Shown: positions 1 to 7,771 of the stretch, in pieces
Position numbering within the stretch: the first letter of the stretch is position 1
How the letters are laid out: every line of letters begins with the position of its first letter
Assembly: GCA_964498395.1 (NCBI GenBank)
Contig: CAZCHE010000003.1
Coordinates: 248,001-312,000 of the forward strand
DNA: 64,000 nt
Source: Parapedobacter sp964498395
GTDB lineage: Bacteria; Bacteroidota; Bacteroidia; Sphingobacteriales; Sphingobacteriaceae
Direction: 5' to 3'
Notes under the pieces: generated by a model
Seen by the model: the letters and a program-made list of their open reading frames with translations, nothing else
The model's database searches: none
What the model was told of the DNA's origin: nothing
Translations under genes and position numbers: made by a program

Positions 1-136
1 CTCAAGCATCATCAGCGGTTGGGTGGAAGTCGGCCAAGAGGAATGCGATGTATTGCTGTACCTGATCGGCAAATCAGGCAGTATACCCCACACGATTGAA
101 CATTTGAACGCATTATACAACAACGGAAATGAGTGA
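1..136 (+). CDS. C-terminal fragment of an unidentified protein of the polyene-type operon
   Basis: An open frame enters from the left edge and ends with TGA at 134-136, giving about 44 residues that finish IEHLNALYNNGNE. Its end overlaps the ATG of the acyl carrier protein gene at 129 by 8 bp, so the two are almost certainly translationally coupled in one operon. The fragment has no motif I recognise. By context it should be another enzyme or accessory factor of the aryl-polyene/flexirubin-type pathway. No function is assigned. Confidence 0.6.
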   Translation, partial: SSIISGWVEVGQEECDVLLYLIGKSGSIPHTIEHLNALYNNGNE

Positions 137-383
137 ACTGACACAAGAATTGAAAGAAAAAATCATCACCCAATTGAACCTGGAAGACATCAGTGTAGAC
201 GATCTGGAGGATGACACCCCTTTATTTGGAGACGGGTTGGGTCTGGATTCCATCGATGCATTGGAACTGATCGTGATGCTCGACAAAAGCTATGGCATCA
301 AACTTTCGGATCCCAAAGAAGGGCGAAAAGTATTTGAAACCATCCAAACCATGGCTGATTTCATTGAGGCAAATCGCAAATGA
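129..383 (+). CDS. Acyl carrier protein
   Basis: This 84-residue acidic protein has the phosphopantetheine attachment motif LGLDSIDALEL, with Ser41 as the modified serine. The length and the helix pattern around the DSI motif fit the type II fatty acid/polyketide ACP family. It would carry acyl intermediates as thioesters in the cytoplasm for the ketosynthases encoded immediately downstream. The start overlaps the preceding gene by 8 bp and its TGA overlaps the ATG of the ketosynthase at 380, so it sits in a tightly coupled operon. The context (a ketosynthase with a degenerate partner, plus a LolA-like carrier) points to a dedicated secondary-metabolite ACP rather than the housekeeping AcpP. 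Confidence 0.9.
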   Translation: MSELTQELKEKIITQLNLEDISVDDLEDDTPLFGDGLGLDSIDALELIVMLDKSYGIKLSDPKEGRKVFETIQTMADFIEANRK

Positions 384-1594
384 ACAACCTCAGCCCGATA
401 GCGATTGCTGGAATAGGCGCCATCTCCGCCATTGGCGAGAACGTGGCGGCCAACCTCGAATCGTTACGGCAGTCCAAGCACGGTATCGGGCCCATATCCC
501 AACTGGACACGTTCCACAAAGGCAAGTTGCTTGCGGGAAACATTGCGATCAGCAACGCTGATCTATATGACCGCATGGGTATTGCGCATGACCAAGCGTA
601 TACTCGAAGTACCTTGTTGGCTCTCGTTGCGATACGGGAGGCGTTGACCGAAGCAGGCATTGATTTGGCCGATGGCTACCGTACCGGGCTCATATCCGCT
701 ACCACGGTGGGTGGTATGGATGCTACGGAAGCGTATTATGACGATTACCTAACCACGAGTACCTATCACCATTTCATCCCGACACACCCTTGCGGATACG
801 CGGCCGAGCAATTAGCCGATTACTTCGGTATCCGCGATTACGTGACCACCATCAGTACAGCCTGTTCGTCCGCCGCCAACGCCATTATGCTGGGTGCAAG
901 GATGATTAAGGCCGGACTATTGGATCGTGCAATTGTAGGCGGTACGGATTGCTTATCCAAATTCACCATCAATGGATTTAACTCGCTGATGATCTACACG
1001 GATGGCCATTGCCGACCCTTTGACGAAAACCGGAAAGGGCTTAATTTGGGGGAAGCTGCTGCCTACCTGGTGTTGGAATCCCCGGCATTGGCCGATCAGC
1101 GAGCCGAACGTCCGTTGGCTTACCTGTCGGGCTATGGCAACGCCAATGACGCATTCCACCAAACAGCATCTTCGGAAGACGGCGAGGGCGCTTTCTTGGC
1201 TATGCAACAGGCGTTGGAGGTAGCCGGGCGTGCTCCTACCGACATCGATTACATCAATGCACACGGCACGGCTACGCCCAACAATGACCTTGCCGAGGGC
1301 CATGCGTTGCTTCGTATCTTCGGCAGCATCGATGCGATACCCTATTTCAGCTCCACAAAAGCGTTCACGGGGCATACATTGGCTGCCGCTGGCGCCATCG
1401 AAGCGGTCTTTTCCGTGCTGGCCCTACAGCACCAGTTGGTTTTTCCCAATCTGAACTTCGCTGAACCCATTGCGTCCTTGGGCATCGTTCCCGAAACACA
1501 ACCGATGGCTGCAAAAATCAATCATGTGTTGTCAAATTCGTTTGGTTTCGGGGGGAATTGCAGCTCCTTGCTATTTTCAAGAAGATATGATTAA
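380..1594 (+). CDS. Beta-ketoacyl-ACP synthase (KAS II-like, catalytic subunit)
   Basis: This 404-residue condensing enzyme keeps the complete Cys-His-His triad of the KAS I/II thiolase fold: Cys162 in STACSSAAN, His295 in AHGTAT and His332 in TGHTLAAAG, with Lys327 just before the last. It should catalyse decarboxylative Claisen condensation of malonyl-ACP with an acyl chain on the upstream ACP. The ATG overlaps the ACP stop codon (ATGA), and its own stop overlaps the start of the next, triad-less ketosynthase-like gene. That pairing is the hallmark of type II polyketide and aryl-polyene systems, where the active subunit works with a chain-length-factor partner. A housekeeping FabF role is less likely in this context. 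Confidence 0.92.
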   Translation: MNNLSPIAIAGIGAISAIGENVAANLESLRQSKHGIGPISQLDTFHKGKLLAGNIAISNADLYDRMGIAHDQAYTRSTLLALVAIREALTEAGIDLADGYRTGLISATTVGGMDATEAYYDDYLTTSTYHHFIPTHPCGYAAEQLADYFGIRDYVTTISTACSSAANAIMLGARMIKAGLLDRAIVGGTDCLSKFTINGFNSLMIYTDGHCRPFDENRKGLNLGEAAAYLVLESPALADQRAERPLAYLSGYGNANDAFHQTASSEDGEGAFLAMQQALEVAGRAPTDIDYINAHGTATPNNDLAEGHALLRIFGSIDAIPYFSSTKAFTGHTLAAAGAIEAVFSVLALQHQLVFPNLNFAEPIASLGIVPETQPMAAKINHVLSNSFGFGGNCSSLLFSRRYD

Positions 1595-2648
1595 GCCCAT
1601 ATACATCCACGGCATAGGCTGCATCACCATCCAGCCAACTTTCGAAACGGATTATTTCTTCGAAGAAATCAGGCACTATGCGCAAAATCCTGTGTCGGCG
1701 TTGGATCCCGTTTACAAAACCTTAATCCCTCCATTGCAGCTCCGGCGGATGAATAAAAGTATGAAGATGTCCATCTTTGCCTCCAAGCTGGCTTTGGAGG
1801 AAGCTGGGCGAGCAACCGTAGATGCAGTGATTTCAGGAACGGGTCAGGGTTGCTTGCATGATTCGGAGCGCTTTGTGGAAACCATTCGGGCCGATGAAAG
1901 CCAATTGCTCAATCCCACCCCATTTATCCAGTCTACACACAACATGGCGGCGGCAGCCATTGCGTTGGCGTTGGGCTGCAAGGGATACAACATGACCTAT
2001 GTCAACAATGCCAACTCATTTGAATCGGCAACCCTCGATACCATGCTTTACCTACATGAACATCCCGGCAAATCAGTTTTACTGGGAGGAGTAGATGAGT
2101 TGGGCATTCGGTCGCCGCAATTTTGGGATATTGCGGAGTATCTGAAACGAGATACACCCACAATTCCCAGTCTACCGAATCAACATGCGACACCGGGTGA
2201 AATCGCCGCCGAAGGGGCTGCGTTTTTTGTGGCATCGAACCATCCGAGTGAACAGGGATACGGTAAAATAACGGCTGTGGGAACCCGGCACCATGCGACC
2301 GATGCTGTAGATTTCATCAACCAATTCCTGCAACGCAACGTTATCGGCACGGATGCGATCGATGCCCTGATCATGGGTTGCAACGGTGATGCCCGCCATG
2401 ATGGCATTTACCATACCATAGGCCAAACCTTGTTTGCCGAAACACCCCAAGTAGGTTTTAAGCATGTGCTGGGAGAGTATGATACCGTGGTCGCTGCGGC
2501 ACTTGCCGTGGCCTTGGGTATACTCAAACGGCAGCACATCCCCGAAACACTCCGGCTCAATGGATTGCAAGCCCATAACTTGGAGCGCATACTCATTTAT
2601 AGCCAGCGTCGGGAAGGGAACCATGGGTTGATATTGGTAGAACGATGA
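1587..2648 (+). CDS. Ketosynthase-like protein lacking the catalytic triad (chain-length-factor type)
   Basis: I place the start at ATG 1587, 8 bp inside the preceding gene, giving 353 residues. The open frame extends further upstream only by overlapping the previous gene. The fold signature of a condensing enzyme is present, but the active positions are changed. The Cys motif reads NNANSFESA, so the nucleophile is Asn143. The first His motif reads GCNGDARHDG, and the TGH motif reads LGEYDTVVAAA. The protein should therefore not condense acyl groups itself. By analogy with chain-length factors of type II polyketide and aryl-polyene systems it probably forms a heterodimer with the upstream enzyme and shapes the chain-length pocket. 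The pairing and overlap are seen; the partnership is inferred. Confidence 0.82.
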   Translation: MIKPIYIHGIGCITIQPTFETDYFFEEIRHYAQNPVSALDPVYKTLIPPLQLRRMNKSMKMSIFASKLALEEAGRATVDAVISGTGQGCLHDSERFVETIRADESQLLNPTPFIQSTHNMAAAAIALALGCKGYNMTYVNNANSFESATLDTMLYLHEHPGKSVLLGGVDELGIRSPQFWDIAEYLKRDTPTIPSLPNQHATPGEIAAEGAAFFVASNHPSEQGYGKITAVGTRHHATDAVDFINQFLQRNVIGTDAIDALIMGCNGDARHDGIYHTIGQTLFAETPQVGFKHVLGEYDTVVAAALAVALGILKRQHIPETLRLNGLQAHNLERILIYSQRREGNHGLILVER

Positions 2649-3430
2649 ATTTCAAAACCTGTACATTCGTTTTAATAGGCCTGTCCATCCTCATTGTGGC
2701 GCTAAGTTACTTCGAATTCGCGCGTTGGCAAACCGTATTCTTCCCATTGGTTATTTGGCTAATGATCACTGCATTGGGCGCATTCAACATCCAATGGAAT
2801 TTCTTTCTCAACGCCATCCATCACGGCCAACCCACCAAACACCAAATCGCATTGACGTTTGACGACGGCCCCCACCCCATTTATACGCCGCAAGTGTTGG
2901 CCCTGCTCGAAGCACACGGTGTCCAAGCTACGTTTTTCTGCATCGGTAAGCATGTAACCCAGTATCCGGAACTGTTAGAGCAATTAGACAACCAAGGGCA
3001 TATCGTAGCCAACCATACCTTTACCCATGCTGCGACGATCGATTTCCATTCAACCAAAAAATGGCTGCAAGAACTCAGGGAAACAGATGTCGCTATTGCC
3101 AATACCATCGGCAAAACCCCATTGTTTTTCCGACCACCCTATGGGGTAACCACCCCCCACCTCGCTAACGCTATTGATCAAACCGGACATACGGCCATCG
3201 GTTGGCGTGTGCGGCCCTACGATACCCTCCAACGCCCGCCGCTGCAAATCGTCAAGACTATACTCAAGCAGACCCAACCGGGGGATATCATCTTGCTGCA
3301 CGACACCCACGACCAGATTGCAGCCACTTTGGAACAGTTGTTGCCTGAACTTAAAAAGCGGAAGTTCGAAATGGTGACGATGGACAAACTCATTCAACAA
3401 CATGCGTATACGGATAGATCACATACTTAG
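2645..3430 (+). CDS. Membrane-anchored polysaccharide deacetylase (NodB fold)
   Basis: This 261-residue protein begins with two hydrophobic segments (about residues 5-22 and 30-50), followed by a NodB homology domain. The metal and catalytic motifs are intact: TFDDGPHP with Asp73 and Asp74, NHTFTH with His124 and His128, FFRPPYG, and ILLHDTH near the C-terminus. Family members remove N- or O-acetyl groups from carbohydrates with a divalent metal. Here the domain probably faces the periplasm. The start overlaps the stop of the ketosynthase-like gene (ATGA) and its 3' end overlaps the LolA-like gene, so it belongs to the polyene-type operon. Its substrate in that pathway is unknown; a glycolipid or glycosylated polyene anchor is a guess. 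Confidence 0.88.
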   Translation: MNFKTCTFVLIGLSILIVALSYFEFARWQTVFFPLVIWLMITALGAFNIQWNFFLNAIHHGQPTKHQIALTFDDGPHPIYTPQVLALLEAHGVQATFFCIGKHVTQYPELLEQLDNQGHIVANHTFTHAATIDFHSTKKWLQELRETDVAIANTIGKTPLFFRPPYGVTTPHLANAIDQTGHTAIGWRVRPYDTLQRPPLQIVKTILKQTQPGDIILLHDTHDQIAATLEQLLPELKKRKFEMVTMDKLIQQHAYTDRSHT

Positions 3431-4052
3431 CACCTTGCTCATTGCTTTCGTAGCATGCTCACCGGCATTTGGCCAAAAGCGCGCCATGGCACCGGCCGAA
3501 GTTGCAACCTTCAAAGAACGCGTAGCTGCCAGTACGCAACAACTGCAATCGCTCGAAAGCGCTTTTACTCAAACCAAGCACTTAGATTACCTCACACACG
3601 ACGTCAAGTCTACCGGTAAACTGTATTTCCAGTCGCCCGACAAGATCCGCTGGGAATACACCAGCCCAAGCCCCTATGTGGTGATCTTTGACAACCAAAA
3701 GATGCTTGTTCACGAAGGTAACAAGAAGAAAGACATCGATCTATCGGCAAACAGGCGGCTGAAGGGGCTTAACGGCATATTGGTCGGCACGGTTCAGGGA
3801 GGCAACATCTTTGACGAAAGCCAGTTTGACATTTCGTATTATCGCGATGGCACTGGGTATCTGGCCACATTGGTGCCCAAGGACAAAGGATTAGCCCGAT
3901 ATATCAAAGAAGTGGAATTGACCTTCGATAGTGACACCTTTTTGGTTAAACGCATCAAAACCAGCGATACATCGTCAGACTATACCCTGATCAGTTTTGA
4001 CAGTCAACGAAAAAATAGCTCCATACCGGCCGATCGATTTTCGATGAAGTAG
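3402..4052 (+). CDS. LolA-like outer membrane lipoprotein carrier family protein
   Basis: This 216-residue protein has a signal peptide of about 24 residues ending near AFGQ, then a LolA-type sequence with a SAFTQTKHL strand and the QSPDKIRWEYTSP segment typical of the family. LolA proteins are periplasmic shuttles with a hydrophobic cavity. Copies inside aryl-polyene and flexirubin clusters are thought to move the pigment-lipid to the outer membrane instead of lipoproteins. The ATG lies 29 bp inside the deacetylase gene, so the two are coupled. It is the last gene of the operon, because the next gene has its own candidate promoter. Whether it replaces or supplements a housekeeping LolA cannot be told here. 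Confidence 0.85.
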   Translation: MRIRIDHILSTLLIAFVACSPAFGQKRAMAPAEVATFKERVAASTQQLQSLESAFTQTKHLDYLTHDVKSTGKLYFQSPDKIRWEYTSPSPYVVIFDNQKMLVHEGNKKKDIDLSANRRLKGLNGILVGTVQGGNIFDESQFDISYYRDGTGYLATLVPKDKGLARYIKEVELTFDSDTFLVKRIKTSDTSSDYTLISFDSQRKNSSIPADRFSMK

Positions 4053-4070
4053 AATCACAGTTTTTTTTCC

Positions 4071-4078
4071 TAGGTTTG
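4071..4078 (+). promoter_or_regulatory. Candidate -7 element for panB
   Basis: TAGGTTTG matches the Bacteroidota -7 consensus TAnnTTTG exactly. It ends only 4 bp before the panB ATG at 4083, so transcription from it would start at or next to the start codon. No clear -33 TTTG/TTG is seen at the right distance, so the call is weak. Confidence 0.3.
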
Positions 4079-4082
4079 CCTT

Positions 4083-4898
4083 ATGTCTGTAAACAAAGAA
4101 ATCAAACGCATCACCACCCATACCATCCGGGAGATGAAAACCCGTGGCGAGAAAATCGCCATGCTTACCGGGTATGATTATTCCATCGCTCGGGTATTGG
4201 ACGATTCGGGCATCGACATCATCCTCGTGGGCGACTCGGCGGCCAACGTCATGGCGGGCTATGAAACCACCGTACCCATCACACTCGAAGAGATGATGTA
4301 CCATGCTTCGTCCGTGGTGCGTGCCGCAAAACGGGCCTTGGTCATAGTGGATTTGCCATTCGGCACTTATCAAGGCGATAGTAGTGATGCCCTAAAAGCG
4401 GCTGTGCGGGTCATGAAAGAAACCGGTGCACACGGACTGAAAGTGGAAGGTGGCATCGAAATCAAAGAAACCGTAGAACGGATTGTCAACGCCGGCATCC
4501 CCGTCATGGGGCACCTTGGCCTCACCCCGCAATCCATCTACAAATTTGGCACATATACCGTCAGGGCAAAAGAAGAAGCCGAAGCCAATAAACTGAAGAC
4601 TGACGCCAAAATACTGGAGGATGCCGGATGCTTCGGACTGGTACTCGAAAAAATACCGGCCGCACTGGCGTCCGAAGTGACCAATAGCCTGAGTATTCCC
4701 ACCATTGGTATCGGAGCCGGGTCGGGTTGCGATGGTCAGGTATTGGTCGTGCACGACATGCTGGGCATCAATAAAGGTTTTAAACCCCGATTCCTCAGGC
4801 AATACGCTAATCTATACGACGCGATTGGCAATGCCGTCTCCAGCTACATCCGCGATGTGAAGGCCGTGGACTTTCCCAATGAAAACGAGCAGTATTGA
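4083..4898 (+). CDS. panB: 3-methyl-2-oxobutanoate hydroxymethyltransferase
   Basis: This 271-residue protein has the usual PanB length and signatures: KIAMLTGYDYSIAR near residue 25, ILVGDSAANVMAGY with the metal-binding Asp, KVEGG in the middle, GHLGLTPQS, and IGIGAGSGCDGQVLV toward the end. PanB transfers a hydroxymethyl group from 5,10-methylene-tetrahydrofolate to 2-oxoisovalerate to give ketopantoate, the first committed step of pantothenate and hence CoA synthesis, in the cytoplasm. It is a TIM-barrel enzyme that forms a decamer with magnesium. It stands alone here; panC and panD are not in the window. It starts 30 bp after the LolA-like gene but is functionally unrelated to it. Confidence 0.97.
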   Translation: MSVNKEIKRITTHTIREMKTRGEKIAMLTGYDYSIARVLDDSGIDIILVGDSAANVMAGYETTVPITLEEMMYHASSVVRAAKRALVIVDLPFGTYQGDSSDALKAAVRVMKETGAHGLKVEGGIEIKETVERIVNAGIPVMGHLGLTPQSIYKFGTYTVRAKEEAEANKLKTDAKILEDAGCFGLVLEKIPAALASEVTNSLSIPTIGIGAGSGCDGQVLVVHDMLGINKGFKPRFLRQYANLYDAIGNAVSSYIRDVKAVDFPNENEQY

Positions 4899-4901
4899 CG
4901 G

Positions 4902-4962
4902 GGAGACCGGAAGCACGAAGACGGAAGTCAGAAAATCCAGAAGTTAGGAAGACCGGAAAAGG
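4902..4962 (+). repeat. Polypurine low-complexity tract (GACGGAAG-type)
   Basis: The gap between panB and obgE is almost entirely purine, built from variations of GACCGGAAG and GACGGAAGTCAG. The opposite strand of 5979-6013, on the other side of obgE, carries closely similar sequence, so the two form an imperfect inverted pair around obgE. Function is unknown. Confidence 0.6.
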
Positions 4963-4970
4963 TGTGCCGG

Positions 4971-5969
4971 CTAAGTATTGATCGCCTGCCAAACCAAGTC
5001 TTTCAGTTGCTGGATATTCTTTCCCGAAACTGACGAAATAAACACATGGGGGATCCCTTCCGGGATTTCCCTTTTCATTTCTTGTTCGAGTTCATCGTCC
5101 AGCAAATCTGATTTGGTGATGGCCAATATGCGTGGCTTATCTTTCAATTCGGGATTGAAAGCAATCAATTCGTCCAATAAGATTTGGTATTCCTCTTGGA
5201 TGGTTCTTTCGGTATCGGCGGGAACCATAAACAGTAACACCGAATTACGTTCGATGTGGCGTAGGAAACGGTGTCCCAATCCCCTGCCTTCCGAGGCTCC
5301 TTCTATAATACCGGGGATATCGGCCATGACAAACGATTTATTGTCGCGATAGGAAACGATCCCTAGATTCGGAACCAATGTGGTAAACGGATAATCCGCA
5401 ATCTCCGGTTTTGCCGCCGACACCACGGATAACAAGGTGGACTTCCCGGCATTCGGGAAACCGACCAATCCGACATCGGCAAGCACCTTGAGCTCCAGGA
5501 TCATCCACTCTTCCTTACCGGGTTCGCCGGGTTGCGCAAATCGAGGAGTCTGCAATGTGGGGCTTTTGAAATGCCAATTGCCCAATCCTCCCCGTCCGCC
5601 ATGGGTTAATATCTTTGTTTCGCCGTCTTCGGTGATGTCAAACAGGATCTCGTTGGTTTCAGCATGACGCGCCACCGTACCCAGCGGTACTTCCAGCACC
5701 TCGTCCTTGCCATTGGCTCCATGCTTCAGCGCACTGCCACCAGGTTGGCCGCTTTCGGCAATGATATGTTTTCTGTATTTGAGGTGTAGCAAGGTCCACA
5801 GTTGGCTGTTACCTTTGAGGATAATGTGCCCTCCCCGGCCACCGTCACCTCCGTCAGGGCCACCTTTGGCGGTATGTTTGTCACGGTGGAGGTGGGCAGA
5901 ACCCGCCCCCCCATGGCCGGAACGGCAACATACTTTTACGTAATCAACAAAATTCGAACCCTGTGCCAT
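4971..5969 (-). CDS. obgE: Obg-family GTPase
   Basis: This 332-residue protein has a glycine-rich Obg fold in the first ~158 residues (GGPDGGDGGRGG, GGRGGLGNWHF), followed by a G domain. The G1 P-loop is GFPNAGKST, switch I lies in DYPFTTLVPNLG, G3 is DIPGIIEGA, G4 is TKSD and G5 is ISSVSG. Obg GTPases bind the large ribosomal subunit and act in 50S maturation and in growth and stress control; they are generally essential. The C-terminal OCT domain found in Firmicutes forms is absent, as is usual for this phylum. The gene is leftward, in the same direction as adk 45 bp upstream, and may be cotranscribed with it. Confidence 0.96.
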   Translation of the reverse strand: MAQGSNFVDYVKVCCRSGHGGAGSAHLHRDKHTAKGGPDGGDGGRGGHIILKGNSQLWTLLHLKYRKHIIAESGQPGGSALKHGANGKDEVLEVPLGTVARHAETNEILFDITEDGETKILTHGGRGGLGNWHFKSPTLQTPRFAQPGEPGKEEWMILELKVLADVGLVGFPNAGKSTLLSVVSAAKPEIADYPFTTLVPNLGIVSYRDNKSFVMADIPGIIEGASEGRGLGHRFLRHIERNSVLLFMVPADTERTIQEEYQILLDELIAFNPELKDKPRILAITKSDLLDDELEQEMKREIPEGIPHVFISSVSGKNIQQLKDLVWQAINT

Positions 5970-5978
5970 GTTTTGTTA

Positions 5979-6013
5979 TCGGCTTCCTGACCTCCGTCTC
6001 CGGTCTTCCGTCT
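5979..6013 (-). repeat. Second polypurine tract, inverted copy flanking obgE
   Basis: Read on the minus strand this segment between adk and obgE is purine-rich, with GGAGACGGAAGACCGGAGAC followed by GGAGGTCAGGAAG. It resembles the plus-strand tract at 4902-4935, with which it forms an imperfect inverted repeat around obgE. It may also influence the adk-obgE junction in the mRNA. Confidence 0.5.
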
Positions 6014-6014
6014 C

Positions 6015-6599
6015 CTACGACTTCACCTCCCAACCATCGATCACTCCTTTGATTTCTGCAAAGATATGCTCGATGTCACCGATACCATTCACCTTGGTCA
6101 ATTTACCCTGTTTTTCGTAATAAGGCAATACATGGATGGTTTTGTTGAAATATTCCCCGATGCGTTTCTTCAGTTTCTCGCTGTCATCGTCTGCACGGTT
6201 ACTGATGGCCTTGCGTTTAGCAATACGTGCGGTCAGCTCCTCTTCCGTCACGTCAAGCGCAACCACACCGGTAATGTCACCCCCCTTCGATTCCAAAAAC
6301 TGGTCGAGTGCCTCCGCCTGCGCCACTGTACGAGGAAATCCATCGAAAATAAATCCCTTTGCTTCGGGGTTCCGGTCGATTTCTTCTTCCAACATCGCGA
6401 TCGTGATCGAATCAGGCACCAATTCGCCTTCGGCAATGAGTTGGCTGACCCGTTTGCCCAGCTCCGTTTGGTTGCTGATGTGCGCCCTAAATAGATCTCC
6501 TGTCGAGATATGCACCAATTGATACGCATCGATAAGTTTCTGCGATTGGGTACCCTTCCCTGCCCCTGGAGGGCCAAATAAAACAAGGTTTAGCATCAT
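6015..6599 (-). CDS. adk: Adenylate kinase
   Basis: This 194-residue nucleoside monophosphate kinase has the P-loop GPPGAGKGT near residues 9-17, the ISTGDLFR AMP-binding motif, the DGFPRT motif and NRADDDSEKLKKR in the lid/C-terminal region. It interconverts ATP + AMP and 2 ADP in the cytoplasm. The length is that of the short-lid form, without the zinc-binding lid insertion. Two ATGs are adjacent (6599 and 6596), so the true start is one of them. obgE lies 45 bp downstream on the same strand. The tRNA-Arg terminator lies just upstream. Confidence 0.96.
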   Translation of the reverse strand: MMLNLVLFGPPGAGKGTQSQKLIDAYQLVHISTGDLFRAHISNQTELGKRVSQLIAEGELVPDSITIAMLEEEIDRNPEAKGFIFDGFPRTVAQAEALDQFLESKGGDITGVVALDVTEEELTARIAKRKAISNRADDDSEKLKKRIGEYFNKTIHVLPYYEKQGKLTKVNGIGDIEHIFAEIKGVIDGWEVKS

Positions 6600-6610
6600 A
6601 TTATGCGTGT

Positions 6611-6650
6611 AAAAAACAATAGCCTAATCGGAACGTAGATTAGGCTATTG
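6611..6650 (-). terminator. Rho-independent terminator of tRNA-Arg
   Basis: A perfect 13-bp inverted repeat (arms 6617-6629 and 6638-6650, 8-nt loop) is followed on the minus strand by six Ts at 6616-6611. It lies directly 3' of the tRNA gene and just before adk, so it should end the tRNA transcript. Confidence 0.85.
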
Positions 6651-6662
6651 AGGTGTAACATG

Positions 6663-6736
6663 TGCGCTTGAAGGGAGTCGAACCCCTAACCTCCTGATCC
6701 GTAGTCAGGTGCTCTATCCAGTTAAGCTACAAGCGC
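6663..6736 (-). tRNA. tRNA-Arg (anticodon ACG)
   Basis: The minus strand folds as a complete tRNA. The acceptor stem GCGCTTG pairs with CAAGCGC and has an A discriminator at 6663. There is a D arm with GATAGAGC, an anticodon arm CCTGA/TCAGG with loop CTACGGA (anticodon ACG) and a T arm with GGTTCGACTCC. CCA is not encoded. The A34 is normally deaminated to inosine, letting this tRNA read CGU, CGC and CGA. A -7 promoter motif lies upstream and a strong terminator follows. Confidence 0.96.
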
Positions 6737-6754
6737 GCTTCCCGAATCGGTTTG

Positions 6755-6762
6755 CAAAGATA
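6755..6762 (-). promoter_or_regulatory. Candidate -7 element for tRNA-Arg
   Basis: The minus strand reads TATCTTTG, a perfect TAnnTTTG match, ending 19 bp before the mature 5' end of the tRNA. That is a plausible distance for a short leader removed by RNase P. No matching -33 box is obvious. Confidence 0.45.
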
Positions 6763-6822
6763 GAAATCTGATTGATATAACCGAAATATTTTTGGAAAAA
6801 ATAGCGGGCTAATGAAAATAAA

Positions 6823-6853
6823 TTGGATTAGTGACCTGAATTTATTACCTTTA
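6823..6853 (+). promoter_or_regulatory. Candidate promoter of the alpha/beta hydrolase gene
   Basis: TTGG at 6823-6826 is followed after 19 bp by TACCTTTA at 6846-6853, one mismatch from TAnnTTTG, in an AT-rich stretch. The spacing fits Bacteroidota sigma-A promoters, and the start codon lies 43 bp downstream. Confidence 0.4.
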
Positions 6854-6896
6854 AGGAAGAGAAAAACGAAGCTACCTTTATACGGTTTGGAACACC

Positions 6897-7724
6897 ATGG
6901 AATATAATAAGGAACTCATTAAACGCAAGCGCATCCGGATCGGTGACATCAGTATCAGCTACTTAATCAAAGAGGCAAAAAACCCACAAAAAAGCATCGT
7001 TTTCCTCCATGGATTCCCTTTCAATAAGAATATGTGGATCCCTCAGCTCGAGGTATTGCCTCCCGAATATACCGGCATCGCGGTAGACATCCGAGGACAT
7101 GGCAATAGCACCATGGGCCATGGTTTTTTCAGTGTCGATGTGTTCGCGCGGGATTTGTTGGTTTTCCTCAAGAAGATGGCCATCGAACAAACCGTACTCT
7201 GTGGCGTATCGATGGGCGGGTATATCGCGCTACGCGCACACCAAATCCAGCCCCATTCATTTTCAGCACTGATACTGAGTGACACGAACTCCATAGCAGA
7301 CGATAACGCCGCTAAACTAAAACGGTTTGACAGCATCCAATCCGTACTCAAAAACGGCAAACGTGCGTTTTCCATCGGCTTCGTGAACAACGTGTTTTCA
7401 GCAAAAAGCATAACCGAAAATAAGGAAGCCGTTGATTTGATTAAAAGCAGCATCAGGAGAAATACCGAAAGCAGTATTTGCGCCACCTTACTTGCGCTGG
7501 CTTCGCGGACGGATACGACCGACAGCCTGGCAACGATCTCCATCCCTACTTTGGTCATCCGCGGCGCGGAAGACAACATCACGACAAAGGAACAGTCTGG
7601 TATCCTGATCGCCCATATCCCCCACTCCGAATACGTTGAAATCCCTGAATGTGGGCACCTCCCCAACCTAGAGGACCCCGACCGATTCAACCAGGCGATG
7701 CTTACTTTTCTAAAACGTTTGTAA
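6897..7724 (+). CDS. Alpha/beta-fold hydrolase
   Basis: This 275-residue cytoplasmic protein has the alpha/beta hydrolase layout: FLHGFPFNK oxyanion segment, nucleophile elbow GVSMGG with Ser105, an acid in RGAEDNITT and His254 in CGHLPNLEDP. It resembles the BioH/3-oxoadipate enol-lactonase-like group of carboxylic ester hydrolases. The sequence alone does not give the substrate. The next gene starts 47 bp downstream in the same direction and encodes another hydrolase, so the two may be cotranscribed, although no pathway link is evident. Confidence 0.88.
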   Translation: MEYNKELIKRKRIRIGDISISYLIKEAKNPQKSIVFLHGFPFNKNMWIPQLEVLPPEYTGIAVDIRGHGNSTMGHGFFSVDVFARDLLVFLKKMAIEQTVLCGVSMGGYIALRAHQIQPHSFSALILSDTNSIADDNAAKLKRFDSIQSVLKNGKRAFSIGFVNNVFSAKSITENKEAVDLIKSSIRRNTESSICATLLALASRTDTTDSLATISIPTLVIRGAEDNITTKEQSGILIAHIPHSEYVEIPECGHLPNLEDPDRFNQAMLTFLKRL

Positions 7725-7771
7725 CAACCTGTTGCCAATAACGCCTAAATACGTTGAGTAACTTATTTGAA

